This document shows positions 1 to 8,121 of a stretch of 64,000 bases of DNA, piece by piece. How positions within the stretch are numbered: position 1 is the first letter of the stretch; every line of letters starts with the position of its first letter. Under the pieces are notes generated by a model. It was not told the DNA's origin and made no database searches. It saw nothing but the letters and a program-made list of their open reading frames with translations. Origin of the DNA: Pseudanabaena yagii GIHE-NHR1 (GTDB lineage Bacteria > Cyanobacteriota > Cyanobacteriia > Pseudanabaenales > Pseudanabaenaceae); the NCBI RefSeq assembly GCF_012863495.1, contig NZ_JAAVJL010000002.1:374501-438500 (forward strand), read 5' to 3'. The position numbers were made by a program, and so were the translations under genes.

Positions 1-75
1 CGAACAAAATTCTAGAGTTATTCTAGCAAGCATCGCTACTCAAAAAAACGTCTCATACCAAATCCGATTTAGATA

Positions 76-112
76 GTTTAGAATAGCAGCGCTTTGCGCC
101 GCCATTCTAAAT
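76..112. repeat. Imperfect hairpin upstream of TPR gene
   Basis: The arms TTTAGAAT and ATTCTAAA enclose a GC-rich core (AGCAGCGC, loop, GCGCCGCC) with one or two mismatches. It resembles the hairpin family found at many gene ends in this window and probably belongs to the gene upstream of the window. Nothing else is recognisable in bases 1-201. Confidence 0.5.
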
Positions 113-201
113 CTTTTGGGCAATCTGTCTAAGTACGGTTTTGATAAAGAAGCGCTATCATTTGAAATACATTACATCCACAATTGGTAAGAGTTATACC
201 T

Positions 202-1095
202 GTGCGTTATCGAATTTGGTTGCTGTCAATTCTTGCTTCTGTTAGCGTTGGAGCCTCTCCACTACTCGCTCAAGCCCTTCTACCCCATACGACTCGGATC
301 AACTTTGGCAATCTAGAAGAGCAGGCGCTCAACTTGGCAAGGGAAGCAGCACAACTTGCTCAGTTTGAGCAGTATGATTTGGCTTTACCCCGTGCGCGTC
401 TAGCCGCGCAATTAGCGCCCAAAGCCTACCAGACTCAAGGGATTCTGGGAAGCATTTACCTCCGTCAAGAGAAATACGCAGAGGCGATCGCTGCCCTCAA
501 TACAGCAAATACGCTCAAGAAAGATGAACCGACAATCTTATTTAGTCTAGGGGCTGCCTATCTTCGTAACAAAAGCTATCCCGAAGCGATTAGCAACCTA
601 AAAAAGGGCTTAACTATTGAACCCAAAGCCGCTTCAGCGATGTTCGATCTAGGCAATGCTTACTTTTTGACAAAACGCTACGATGAAGCGGTCACGACTT
701 TTAATGATGTGCTCAACCTTGATAACAAGTTTTGGGCAGCTACCAACAATATTGGTCTAGTTGAATATGAGCGTGGCAATATCGATCAAGCGATCACCAA
801 ATGGCAAAACTCCCTCAAGCAAGCGGAAAAGGTTGAGTTCCTTGCAGCTGAGCCAACCCTTGCCCTCGCTACAGCTTTTTACCGCAAAGGCGATCGCGAG
901 AAGGCGATTCAGTTAGCAGTGCAAGCGATGAAAATTGATCCGCGCTATGGCAAGGTGTCCTATTTAGTGGAAAACCTCTGGGGCGATCGCTTAGTTGCTG
1001 ATGTCCAGATCGTGCTATCACAACCTCAGGTCAAACAAATTCTAGACGAGAGCGATCTCTCCACTCGCCAAGTCACCAAAGTACGTCCCAGATAA
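202..1095 (+). CDS. Secreted tetratricopeptide-repeat protein
   Basis: The GTG at 202 is preferred over the TTG at 184 because it puts an N-terminal hydrophobic segment (RYRIWLLSILASVSVGASPLLAQA) directly at the start, a likely signal peptide cleaved after the ALLAQ-type region. From about residue 60 to 260 the protein is built of TPR-like helical pairs with repeated A..L.....Y..A...L patterns (YAEAIAALNTAN, YPEAISNLKKGL, YDEAVTTFNDVL). TPR arrays mediate protein-protein contacts; the partner cannot be told. It is probably periplasmic or thylakoid-lumenal. The gene is followed by two strong hairpins and converges on the ABC solute-binding gene. Cyanobacteria carry many such proteins and no symbol is warranted. 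Confidence 0.85.
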   Translation: MRYRIWLLSILASVSVGASPLLAQALLPHTTRINFGNLEEQALNLAREAAQLAQFEQYDLALPRARLAAQLAPKAYQTQGILGSIYLRQEKYAEAIAALNTANTLKKDEPTILFSLGAAYLRNKSYPEAISNLKKGLTIEPKAASAMFDLGNAYFLTKRYDEAVTTFNDVLNLDNKFWAATNNIGLVEYERGNIDQAITKWQNSLKQAEKVEFLAAEPTLALATAFYRKGDREKAIQLAVQAMKIDPRYGKVSYLVENLWGDRLVADVQIVLSQPQVKQILDESDLSTRQVTKVRPR

Positions 1096-1099
1096 AATA

Positions 1100-1130
1100 T
1101 AGAGTGGCGGCGCGAAGCGCCGCCACTCTA
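1100..1130. repeat. Perfect palindrome, 14-bp arms, GAA loop
   Basis: The left arm TAGAGTGGCGGCGC and its exact complement flank a GAA triloop, five bases after the TPR stop codon. The core GGCGGCGC-GAA-GCGCCGCC is identical to the one at 58380-58430 and close to the one at 52926-52966. It lacks a clear T tract, so a terminator role is possible but not shown. Confidence 0.85.
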
Positions 1131-1131
1131 A

Positions 1132-1170
1132 TAAAAAGAGAGTCCACAAACAGTTTGGACTCTCTTTTTA
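1132..1170. terminator. Bidirectional terminator between convergent genes
   Basis: Perfect 15-bp arms (TAAAAAGAGAGTCCA and its complement) enclose a 9-base loop. The A run on one side and the T run on the other fit Rho-independent termination in both directions, between the TPR gene and the convergent solute-binding gene ending at 1175. Confidence 0.8.
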
Positions 1171-1174
1171 TCTG

Positions 1175-2971
1175 TTAGGGTTTCAGTTTTAGCTGCTCCA
1201 AATTCCATAATGCACCCGTGACCCCAGTACTACCAGCGAGGGCTGAGGGCTGGACATTTTCTACGCGATCGCGCACAGCTACTAAGTACAGTGGAACCGT
1301 TAAATGGATTAGTGGTAATTGCTCCTGTACTAATTGCTGATATTCGGCATAGATTTCTTTGCGCTTAGTTTCATCAAGTTCTTGAGCGCCCTTGATCATC
1401 AGATCATGAATCTTTTGTTCCCAATCAGCAATTTCTCTTCCAGGGAAAGGTTTTTCATCACCCGCAGGACCTTTGTTAAAGAGATGCGAATCCCCATCGG
1501 TTGCCCAAAGGTTAATGCTACTATTTGGCTCTGCACCACCTGTAAAGCCTAGTAATGTGGCATCCCATTGCTTAGAGTTATCCAGTTTCTCCGTAATAAT
1601 CCGAAAATCGACGGGATTAAAATCTACTTTCATCCCAATTTTTTCGAGATCGTTTTTGATTTGTGCGCCCATCGCAACCCTACCACCCGTAGGAGCCATC
1701 AAGGTAAAGCGTACTGGATTACCTTGAGCATCTAGCAATTGCTCAGCCTCATATTTATAGCCAGCCTTTAACAGAATTTCCTTCGATTTCTCAGGTTGAT
1801 AGTCATATACCTTGAGTCCTTTGTCAGGAGGGAGGAAATAGGGACTGGGAATAGAAATAGGTGAGTTTTGCGTTTGCGCTAAACCGCGAGAGAGATTCGT
1901 AATCATTGCTTCACGATTAATCGCATATGCCACGGCGCGACGAAAATTGACATCATTAAACCATTTGGCTTTGATGGGATCGACAAAGGGCTGATTGGTT
2001 TTGGGATCTTTGCCCTTATTCAAGTTAAACATGATGAACGCTTGACCAGTCGCAGGTCCCGCATTATAGATTTTGTAGCGATCGCGGTTTTCAAAACGTT
2101 TAAGGAGTTGATAGTCTTCCCCTCGCAAACGATACATATCTAGATCACCTGAACGAAATCGCAACAGTGCTGTGTCAGGTGATTCTACAATCTGCATCAC
2201 AAATTTATCAATATAGGGAGTTCCCTTCTTCCAATAGTAAGGATTAGGTTTATAGATGAGCCGTTCCGACGGGCGATATTCCTGAATCAGATAGGGACCA
2301 TTGCCTACTAGCTTCTCAACAGGTGTAGCCAAAGTCCATGTTTCTAAAAATTGTAATTTTTGGTCACTTGGTCGTTCAGTCAATGTGGGCGCAAAAATAT
2401 GTTTGGGCAAAATACCTGTGCCACCAATAGTTCGTAAGGCTGGGGCAAAAGGTTCATTCATGAAGAAAGAAATGCGGCGATCATCTAACTTCTCAACTTT
2501 CGGTAGGGTTTGGGATTTCCCAATTCGCAAAACATCACGACTGCCTGAAGGAATCTTCTCATTGAAAATAATGTCATTGAAAGTGAATAGAACATCATCG
2601 GCAGTGAGAGGTTTTCCATCTGACCATTTCAGATCTGGGCGTAGCGTGAAAATAAGTTGTTTGCCATCCTGTTGAAATTCCCATTTCTCCGCCAGTTCAG
2701 GATCTAAATCCTTAGTAATCGCATTTTCGGTAATCAGCCCAGTTAATGTATAGCCGATCGCAATACCACTGTAAGCATCATTAATTAAAATCGGATTAAA
2801 AGTTTTGATATCACTATCAATCGGGACTACCAAGCGATCTTTGAGAACTTCGGATTTGATGGAGCAACCCCAAAGCAGCAGCGAACATATGCTGATGATC
2901 AGCAATAATATCAATGCTTTCCACTGTTTCACCTTAGCTCGCTGCTGCATACTTCTTTTCACGATCGCCAT
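1175..2971 (-). CDS. ABC transporter solute-binding lipoprotein, family 5 (peptide/nickel type)
   Basis: This is the periplasmic binding component of a DppA/OppA/NikA-type importer (SBP_bac_5). The N-terminus has basic residues, a hydrophobic stretch and a lipobox (LLLWGC near residues 31-36), so it should be a lipoprotein anchored at the outer face of the plasma membrane. Family hallmarks follow: a Glu-rich start (ENAITKDLDPELAEKW), WSDGKPLTADDVLFTFND, and the later pattern FNDVNFRRAVAYAINREAM. The length of 598 residues is normal for cyanobacterial members. No permease or ATPase gene is adjacent, so the rest of the transporter is encoded elsewhere. The substrate cannot be assigned from sequence. 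The MAIVKRSMQQ start is accepted; the Met at residue 8 is an alternative. Confidence 0.9.
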   Translation of the reverse strand: MAIVKRSMQQRAKVKQWKALILLLIISICSLLLWGCSIKSEVLKDRLVVPIDSDIKTFNPILINDAYSGIAIGYTLTGLITENAITKDLDPELAEKWEFQQDGKQLIFTLRPDLKWSDGKPLTADDVLFTFNDIIFNEKIPSGSRDVLRIGKSQTLPKVEKLDDRRISFFMNEPFAPALRTIGGTGILPKHIFAPTLTERPSDQKLQFLETWTLATPVEKLVGNGPYLIQEYRPSERLIYKPNPYYWKKGTPYIDKFVMQIVESPDTALLRFRSGDLDMYRLRGEDYQLLKRFENRDRYKIYNAGPATGQAFIMFNLNKGKDPKTNQPFVDPIKAKWFNDVNFRRAVAYAINREAMITNLSRGLAQTQNSPISIPSPYFLPPDKGLKVYDYQPEKSKEILLKAGYKYEAEQLLDAQGNPVRFTLMAPTGGRVAMGAQIKNDLEKIGMKVDFNPVDFRIITEKLDNSKQWDATLLGFTGGAEPNSSINLWATDGDSHLFNKGPAGDEKPFPGREIADWEQKIHDLMIKGAQELDETKRKEIYAEYQQLVQEQLPLIHLTVPLYLVAVRDRVENVQPSALAGSTGVTGALWNLEQLKLKP

Positions 2972-3005
2972 CTTTCCTCAAAAAATAAACACTAAGACCT
3001 CAACA

Positions 3006-3030
3006 AGCTGTTAGCTAACAGCTAACAGCT
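3006..3030. repeat. Short tandem/inverted AGCTGTTAGCT repeat
   Basis: Overlapping copies of the palindromic motif AGCTGTTAGCTAACAGCT lie just past the ispF stop codon and upstream of the solute-binding gene. It may be a weak terminator for ispF; there is no other support. Confidence 0.4.
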
Positions 3031-3511
3031 ATTCACCTTTAACCAACAACACGACTGCATGAACCGCGATCGCCTCCTTTTGTCCGATCGCATCCTGACC
3101 CTCATTGGTGGTTGCTTTGACACTAACGCAATCAATGGGTAAATTCATCGCTTGCGACAGGCGATCGCGCATTGCTTTAATATGCGGTTTGAGTTTAGGG
3201 GCTTCAGCAATCACCATCGCATCAAGGTTATTCACGCGCCAGCCCTGTGCGCCAATTAACTCCTGAACTTGTTGCAATAGCATAATGCTATCGGCTCCTG
3301 CCCATTTGGGATCAGAGGGTGGGAAATAATGCCCAATGTCACCGAGGGCAAGTGCTCCTAGCATGGCATCCATGATCGCATGGGTTAACACATCGGCATC
3401 GCTATGTCCCAGTAGCCCTTTTTCATAGGGGATTTCCACGCCACCAAGGATTAGACGGCGATCGCTAACGAGTCGATGGAGGTCATAACCATTACCAATG
3501 CGGATATTCAT
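3029..3511 (-). CDS. ispF: 2-C-methyl-D-erythritol 2,4-cyclodiphosphate synthase
   Basis: IspF makes the cyclic diphosphate of methylerythritol in the plastidial/bacterial MEP route to isoprenoids (carotenoids, phytol, quinones), a cytoplasmic homotrimeric zinc enzyme. The zinc ligands are visible as the DLH motif (Asp10, His12) and His44 in [18 protein letters not shown]. The GDIGHYFPP and C-terminal [17 protein letters not shown] regions match the family. The length of 160 residues is standard and the start is fixed by the N-terminal strand [10 protein letters not shown]. It is a single gene, upstream of and on the same strand as the solute-binding gene, with about 57 bases between. Confidence 0.97.
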   Translation of the reverse strand: MNIRIGNGYDLHRLVSDRRLILGGVEIPYEKGLLGHSDADVLTHAIMDAMLGALALGDIGHYFPPSDPKWAGADSIMLLQQVQELIGAQGWRVNNLDAMVIAEAPKLKPHIKAMRDRLSQAMNLPIDCVSVKATTNEGQDAIGQKEAIAVHAVVLLVKGE

Positions 3512-3600
3512 AAAAGTTTTGCAGTTTATTTGCAGTTTAACTGTTTACAATATTAAACCCAATTTTACGTGGTGTTAGGGAGGCATGATAAGCTTAAAGA

Positions 3601-3618
3601 GTTGTTTGTGGAAACAAC
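3601..3618 (+). promoter_or_regulatory. Inverted repeat just upstream of xisH
   Basis: GTTGTTT and AAACAAC, separated by four bases, end six bases before the xisH ATG. It occupies the place of the ribosome-binding region, so it could be an operator or a translational hairpin. This is position-based inference only. Confidence 0.4.
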
Positions 3619-3624
3619 ATAAAT

Positions 3625-4035
3625 ATGGCAAAAGATAAATTTCATGCTGTAGTTAGATTAGCCTTAGAAAAAGAAGGTTGGCAAATCACAGATGATCCCT
3701 ATGAAATTAATGTCGAAGGTGTTGATTTTGAGATTGATCTAGCCGCAGAGCAAGTATTAGCAGCAACTAGAAACAATCAAAAAATTGCTGTAGAGATTAA
3801 AAGCTTTATCAGCCCATCAAATATTTCGGATTTTCACACAGCATTAGGACAATTCTTAAATTATAGAGATGCACTTGCCTTAACTGAGCCAGAACGTCAC
3901 TTGTATCTAGCAGTACGTCTACCTGTTTATGAAAGTTTTTTTCAAAAAAGATTTATTCAATCTGCGATCCGCAAATATCAGTTGAGCCTAGTTATCTACG
4001 ATGTTTCAGAACAGGAGATTGTCAAATGGTTGTAA
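3625..4035 (+). CDS. xisH: XisH family protein (fdxN-element excision-controlling factor type)
   Basis: It matches the XisH family: the start AKDKFHAVVRLALEKEGWQITDDPY and the conserved pattern FEIDLAAEQVLAA...KIAVEIKSFISPSNISDFHTALGQFLNYRDAL. The E..K and D residues in this region resemble a PD-(D/E)XK nuclease-like core. XisH was named in Anabaena, where with XisI it is needed for excision of the fdxN element; most cyanobacterial copies have no such element. The length of 136 residues is normal. The stop overlaps the xisI start by 10 bases, implying translational coupling. No site-specific recombinase (xisF) is present in the window, so the role here is unknown. Confidence 0.9.
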   Translation: MAKDKFHAVVRLALEKEGWQITDDPYEINVEGVDFEIDLAAEQVLAATRNNQKIAVEIKSFISPSNISDFHTALGQFLNYRDALALTEPERHLYLAVRLPVYESFFQKRFIQSAIRKYQLSLVIYDVSEQEIVKWL

Positions 4036-4376
4036 ATCAATCAATTAATCAATATAGGCAATATATTCAAAATATTCTTCTAGAAAAGTCTCGCCGTTCT
4101 TCTAAGAACAAGATCTCTTCAGAATATGAAGTACAAACTATCTTTGATACTGAGAGAGATCATTATCAACTGCTTCGGGTTGGCTGGCGTAATAACAAAC
4201 GTGATTTTGGATGTGTCTTACATCTTGATATCAAAGATGACAAGATTTGGATTCAGCACGATAGTACAGATACTGGTATTGCCAATCAGCTATTGGAAAT
4301 GGGCGTACCCAAAGAGGATATAGTTTTGGCATTTCATGAACCAGAAGTGAGGCAGTTCACTGGATTTGGTTGTTAA
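4026..4376 (+). CDS. xisI: XisI family protein
   Basis: Small acidic protein partnered with XisH. Family motifs visible are YRQYIQNILLE near the start, YQLLRVGWRNNKRDFGCVLHLDIKDDKIWIQHDSTDTGIANQLLEMGVPKEDIVLAFHEPEVRQFTGF, the almost invariant C-terminal part of the family. The length of 116 residues is standard. The ATG lies inside the xisH 3' end (sequence AATGGTTGTAA), giving a 10-base overlap. Function is known only for the Anabaena fdxN element; widespread XisH-XisI pairs without that element are of unknown role. Confidence 0.9.
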   Translation: MVVNQSINQYRQYIQNILLEKSRRSSKNKISSEYEVQTIFDTERDHYQLLRVGWRNNKRDFGCVLHLDIKDDKIWIQHDSTDTGIANQLLEMGVPKEDIVLAFHEPEVRQFTGFGC

Positions 4377-4409
4377 TGCTTATATCTCTTGCCTAATATG
4401 GTAGGTATA

Positions 4410-4500
4410 TATAGCAGTCCTAAATCATTTGTAGATTTTTGGGTTTGTGGAAGCGCACCCCGAAGGGGTGCGCTTCCACAAACCATTTAGGATTGCTATA
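4410..4500. mobile_element. 91-bp MITE-like element with 16-bp terminal repeats
   Basis: The ends TATAGCAGTCCTAAAT and ATTTAGGATTGCTATA are inverted repeats with one mismatch. Inside is a perfect 20-bp-arm hairpin (4442-4461 and 4465-4484, loop GAA) with the core GTGGAAGCGCACCCC. The same core recurs at 14669-14707 and 60031-60061, and a variant at 47360-47400. It has no coding capacity and is probably a non-autonomous element in the gap after xisI. Confidence 0.7.
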
Positions 4501-4619
4501 TTGCTAGAAATCTATGGAGATTAAGCTAAATGTCGCTCATCCTAATCTCATAAATCTTGTCATCATTGTATGCTTGACTTACAACTGCCATAATCTAGCC
4601 TAGTTGCTGACAAATTTTT

Positions 4620-5831
4620 ATGAGCGATCGCCTGTCAAGAGTTACTAATAAAAATACAGATAAGACTGCGGAATTTTCAAATTGTCATGCACTAGAAGGA
4701 TGTGTCCTAGTTGTTGATGATAACCCCACTAACTTAAGTGTATTAGTTAACTTGCTGCGGGATGTGGGGCTGCGGGTGCTAGTAGCAACTGATGGTGAAA
4801 GTGCGATCGAGCAAATTAAATATGTTAAGCCAGATTTAATTTTGCTGGATGTGATGATGCCCGGAATTGATGGATTTGAGACTTGCCAGCGTCTTAAGGC
4901 AAATACAGAAACGGAGAAGATTCCCATTATTTTTATGACGGCACTTTCGGAAACAGTAGATAAGGTGCGCGGTTTATCCTTGGGGGCAGTGGACTATATA
5001 ACTAAGCCCTTTGAGCATGAAGAAGTATTAGTGCGAATTCGGACCCATTTAATGATTGCTAAACAACGTCAAACTATTGAATTACAAAATATCGAACTGC
5101 AAACAGAAATTGCTGAACGCAAGCGTGCTGAAGAGGCGTTAACTATTTTTCTCCACGCAGTTTCCCATGATTTACGTAATCCTGTTACGGGATTAATTAT
5201 GGTACTTGAGCATTTGATGCAAACTGGTAATACCTATGAGAATCACATTCTCTTGCCCAAAACAACGCTAGAACGTATGCGTCAAAGTGGCGATCGCCAA
5301 TTAGCACTCATTAATTCTTTATTAGAGTCCCATGTGAATGATGTCCACGGGATTATAACCCACCCTGAGCCTGTGATGATCGACACAGTGATTCAAGCCT
5401 CTCTCAATGATCTCCAAGGAATTCTAGAAAAAGAAGATACAGAAATAGTACTTCAGATTCCCTCTGATTTACCACTCGCAATGATTGATGCCGCTCATAT
5501 TTGTCGAGTTTTCCAAAATCTGATTGCGAATGCCATTAAACATAATCCTCCCAATCTGAAGTTGACTATTTCGGCACAGATCAATGATGAGAATATGATG
5601 CTTTGTGAAGTTGCTGATAATGGTGTAGGGATGAATAATGAGCAAAGTGAACATCTCTTTGAGCTATATGCCCAAGGAAAGAATCAGCATCAACTAAATC
5701 GGCGATCGTTAAGTCTTGGTTTAGGTCTGTATATTTGTCGTCAAATAGTACAGGCGCATGGTGGTGTAATTTGGGTAATCGGTGAACCAAATGTTGGTTC
5801 ACGGTTCTGGTTTACTTTACCGATCACTTAA
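4620..5831 (+). CDS. Response regulator-histidine kinase hybrid
   Basis: Cytoplasmic two-component protein. The receiver domain (about residues 28-148) has the acidic pair in VLVVDDNP, phosphoacceptor Asp77 (LILLDVMMPG) and the conserved Lys in DYITKPF. A short coiled linker (IELQNIELQTEIAERKRAEEAL) leads to the kinase: H-box HAVSHDLRNP with His183, N-box NLIANAIKHN, G1 DNGVGM and G2 LGLGLYICRQI. With the receiver first, the kinase is likely controlled by an upstream phosphodonor, as in cyanobacterial relay kinases. There are no membrane segments or sensor domain. No cognate regulator is adjacent. The ATG at 4620 is overlapped by GAGCGATCGC. Confidence 0.93.
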   Translation: MSDRLSRVTNKNTDKTAEFSNCHALEGCVLVVDDNPTNLSVLVNLLRDVGLRVLVATDGESAIEQIKYVKPDLILLDVMMPGIDGFETCQRLKANTETEKIPIIFMTALSETVDKVRGLSLGAVDYITKPFEHEEVLVRIRTHLMIAKQRQTIELQNIELQTEIAERKRAEEALTIFLHAVSHDLRNPVTGLIMVLEHLMQTGNTYENHILLPKTTLERMRQSGDRQLALINSLLESHVNDVHGIITHPEPVMIDTVIQASLNDLQGILEKEDTEIVLQIPSDLPLAMIDAAHICRVFQNLIANAIKHNPPNLKLTISAQINDENMMLCEVADNGVGMNNEQSEHLFELYAQGKNQHQLNRRSLSLGLGLYICRQIVQAHGGVIWVIGEPNVGSRFWFTLPIT

Positions 5832-5882
5832 ACCGCGTTAATAATGGTGTGCGGCTTCGCCGCACACCATTATTAACGCGGT
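5832..5882. repeat. Perfect palindrome, 24-bp arms, TTC loop
   Basis: The arms run 5832-5855 and 5859-5882 with the core GTGTGCGGC-TTC-GCCGCACAC. It starts one base after the kinase stop codon and ends before the convergent pentapeptide gene. It probably acts as a shared 3'-end hairpin. Confidence 0.85.
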
Positions 5883-5894
5883 AGCTATGCAAAC

Positions 5895-6896
5895 CTAGTT
5901 TTGCACAGAACCATCGGGCATAATTGTGCCAAATAATTTTGCTTCGGATAAACTTACTCCATTGAGATTTGCTAAGCGCAAGTTTGCTTTTGCCAAATTA
6001 GTACCAATTAAAAAAGCCGCATCTAATTTAGCAGAAATTAACTGCGCTCCATTTAAGGCTGCTCCACTTAAATTAGCATTACTAAGGATAGCATCACTTA
6101 AAATCGTGTCTTCCAAATTACTATTACTTAAATCAGAATTGCTCAGGATTGCATTACTCAAAACAGCATTTTTGAGATTTGCATTACTCAAATTAGCATT
6201 GCTTAAATTGGCATTACTGAGAACGGCATCAGTTAAGTTGGCATGACTCAAATTAGATTGATTGATCGTGGCATTACTCAGATCACATTCTTGTAAATTG
6301 GAGTTACTGAAATTAGCTGTACTGAGATTAGAGTCCGACAAATTTACATTGCTAAGATTGGCAAATTCCAAATTAGCATTGGTCAAATCGCTACGTCTCA
6401 AATCTGCATTTGCAAGATTGACATTACTCAAAATCGCATTACTGAGATTGGTCTCACTCAAATCCGCATTTCTTAACTCACTGGCTTCTAAGTCTGCACC
6501 ACTTAAATTAGCGCCTTTAAAGGAAGCCTCTGTGAGATCGGCTCCATTGAGATTAGCTAAACTCAAATCACATCTCTGTAAACAAGCTTGGCGCAAGTGA
6601 GCTTTGCTTAAATGAGCGCCACTAACTTCTGCATCCTTGAGATTGGCTTTATACAAATCTGCTTCTCGCAAATTAGCTTTAACTAGGTCAGAGCTGCTCA
6701 AATTAGCGCCCAACAAATTTGCATTACTAAGGTTTGTCCAACGTAGATTCACACCGCTTAAATCTGCTTCACGTAGATTAGCCCTTCTCAAGTTAACACC
6801 ACTCAGATTGGGAATAATTTCAGGGTTTTCAAGCCGCCAAAGATTCCAGCTCGCCACCCCTTGCTTCAGTATAGCCAGATGTTCTGAGTTGCCCAT
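5895..6896 (-). CDS. Pentapeptide-repeat protein
   Basis: From about residue 28 to 325 the protein is an almost unbroken run of A(N/D)L-x-x five-residue repeats (ANLREADLSGVNL and many more), which fold as a right-handed quadrilateral beta-helix. The N-terminal 27 residues (HLAILKQGVASWNLWRLENPEI) are the usual cap: the GV..WN.WR motif precedes the repeats in many cyanobacterial members. The central part is unusually Ser/Asn-rich (LSNANLSNAN). The protein has no transmembrane segment or fused domain. Functions of such proteins range from DNA mimicry to scaffolds, and none can be assigned here. Long open frames on the opposite strand are by-products of the repeat codons. Confidence 0.93.
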   Translation of the reverse strand: MGNSEHLAILKQGVASWNLWRLENPEIIPNLSGVNLRRANLREADLSGVNLRWTNLSNANLLGANLSSSDLVKANLREADLYKANLKDAEVSGAHLSKAHLRQACLQRCDLSLANLNGADLTEASFKGANLSGADLEASELRNADLSETNLSNAILSNVNLANADLRRSDLTNANLEFANLSNVNLSDSNLSTANFSNSNLQECDLSNATINQSNLSHANLTDAVLSNANLSNANLSNANLKNAVLSNAILSNSDLSNSNLEDTILSDAILSNANLSGAALNGAQLISAKLDAAFLIGTNLAKANLRLANLNGVSLSEAKLFGTIMPDGSVQN

Positions 6897-7131
6897 TTTC
6901 CAATTACCCCGTGATTTGGTTCCGCAATTTTTCGATTTTTGAGTTTTATGAATAGCAAAGGTCTCTAAATGACGATTTAGGACGATTTAGATTGATTTAG
7001 GATGGCTTATATTCTCACTAATAGGGCTTTGCTAAAACAAGAAAAAGTCGGTTATTTATAGTGATTTTTCAGCACATTAAGGACAAAATTTCAGATTTCA
7101 CTAAATAAGCGATCACCTTTTCAAGATCAGT

Positions 7132-7149
7132 CAAGAGCGATCGCTCTTG
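7132..7149. repeat. 18-bp palindrome around HIP1
   Basis: CAAGAGCGATCGCTCTTG is a perfect palindrome centred on the cyanobacterial HIP1 octamer. It lies in the 595-base gap between 6897 and 7491, which otherwise holds only the MITE-like element at 7199-7310 and no convincing gene. Confidence 0.6.
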
Positions 7150-7198
7150 GTGGTCAATTTGACTCTTCGAGAAATCCCTATGCGATTGATAGCAACTA

Positions 7199-7310
7199 GG
7201 GACTTGCTATTAATTAAAGTACCTGTGGCTTCGACTCTGCTCAGCCAACGTTAGCTGAGCAGAGTCGAAGCTAGATAACTTTGATGGGACATTTTTTATC
7301 CGCAAGTCCC
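7199..7310 (-). mobile_element. MITE-like element family A, copy 1
   Basis: This is a 112-bp non-coding element with ends GGGACTTGC and GCAAGTCCC and an internal hairpin (7228-7245 with 7254-7271) whose 18-bp arms pair perfectly. It is in inverted orientation relative to the copies at 45008, 53539 and 55493. It is flanked by CTA on both sides, a possible 3-bp target duplication. Confidence 0.75.
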
Positions 7311-7491
7311 CTACTAGATTTGGGAGATTTAAACCAGTCTGTAGCTAGCAATAACCTTATTTCACGCTAGTTTACATTATTTAACAATTTGCCACGCAAT
7401 CAGTCTAAAGGGGTAGGATACATAAAGGGAATGGGGCGGAATTTCTAACTAGATAATATTGATTTTTTATTAATTTTTTATTTTTTAAGAT

Positions 7492-8109
7492 ATGGCTTCT
7501 TTTAAATCAGAACCTTTTTTATGGATTCATCTATCGGGAATTGTAGCTTTCCCGATCTTTTTAGTAATTACTTGGTTTGGATTATCAACTAGCGATCGCC
7601 TGCCCACTTTGGGATTAGAACTATTACTAATGGTTGTAATTGGTATCCTCCCTATTTTTCTGATGCAATGGTCTCGACCATTTGAGATTTTTAGTCTGTT
7701 AGTTCTGGCAATGAAACCAGACAAAATCTCCTATCAGCAGCGCCAAATCTTGAGTCTATTTAAAATGCCGAAACAACGTATCCTTAGCGCAGCAACGGCT
7801 GTGGCAATGGTGGGCATATTGTATGGGCTGTATCAATTGCCACCCTTAACGATGATTGAGTTACCGATACTCAGTCAATTGCTGGATCAATTCCACATTC
7901 TGGGACTCTTCATTGCTTGTGCTGCCTTTGTCGGTGCAAATCTATTTTTGCAAGTGCCGATCAGCGTTGTAGGGGTATTGCTTAGTAACGAACAGGAGTT
8001 TGTAAAGATCACCCCCTATCCCACTGAAAAAATTACGCAGGACTTTACCTTGGCAGGTTTTCAGGTTGACCACATTATTGCAATCGATCCAGTTTCCCCA
8101 CAAAAGTAG
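7492..8109 (+). CDS. Membrane protein, low-complexity-tail family (tail absent)
   Basis: A 205-residue membrane protein with hydrophobic segments near residues 14-32, 40-56, 100-118 and 138-160. The start (FKSEPFLWIHLSGIVAFPIF) and the pattern MQWSRPFEIFSLLVLAMKP resemble a cyanobacterial family annotated as low-complexity-tail membrane protein; here the low-complexity C-terminus is lacking. Function is unknown. It is ten to twenty bases upstream of the serine hydrolase gene and probably co-transcribed with it. Family recognition is from memory of the N-terminal pattern and only moderately sure. Confidence 0.8.
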   Translation: MASFKSEPFLWIHLSGIVAFPIFLVITWFGLSTSDRLPTLGLELLLMVVIGILPIFLMQWSRPFEIFSLLVLAMKPDKISYQQRQILSLFKMPKQRILSAATAVAMVGILYGLYQLPPLTMIELPILSQLLDQFHILGLFIACAAFVGANLFLQVPISVVGVLLSNEQEFVKITPYPTEKITQDFTLAGFQVDHIIAIDPVSPQK

Positions 8110-8121
8110 CAATAGCAATTG

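Noticed and set aside
4620-4630. GCGATCGC runs as specific operators
   Set aside because: The octamer is the HIP1 repeat, spread through coding and non-coding DNA of many cyanobacteria; its position near starts is not informative.
5926-6942. Three long plus-strand open frames opposite the pentapeptide-repeat gene
   Set aside because: They are the complement of a repetitive gene with biased codons; they are Lys/Leu-rich low-complexity products without ribosome-binding sites or family resemblance.
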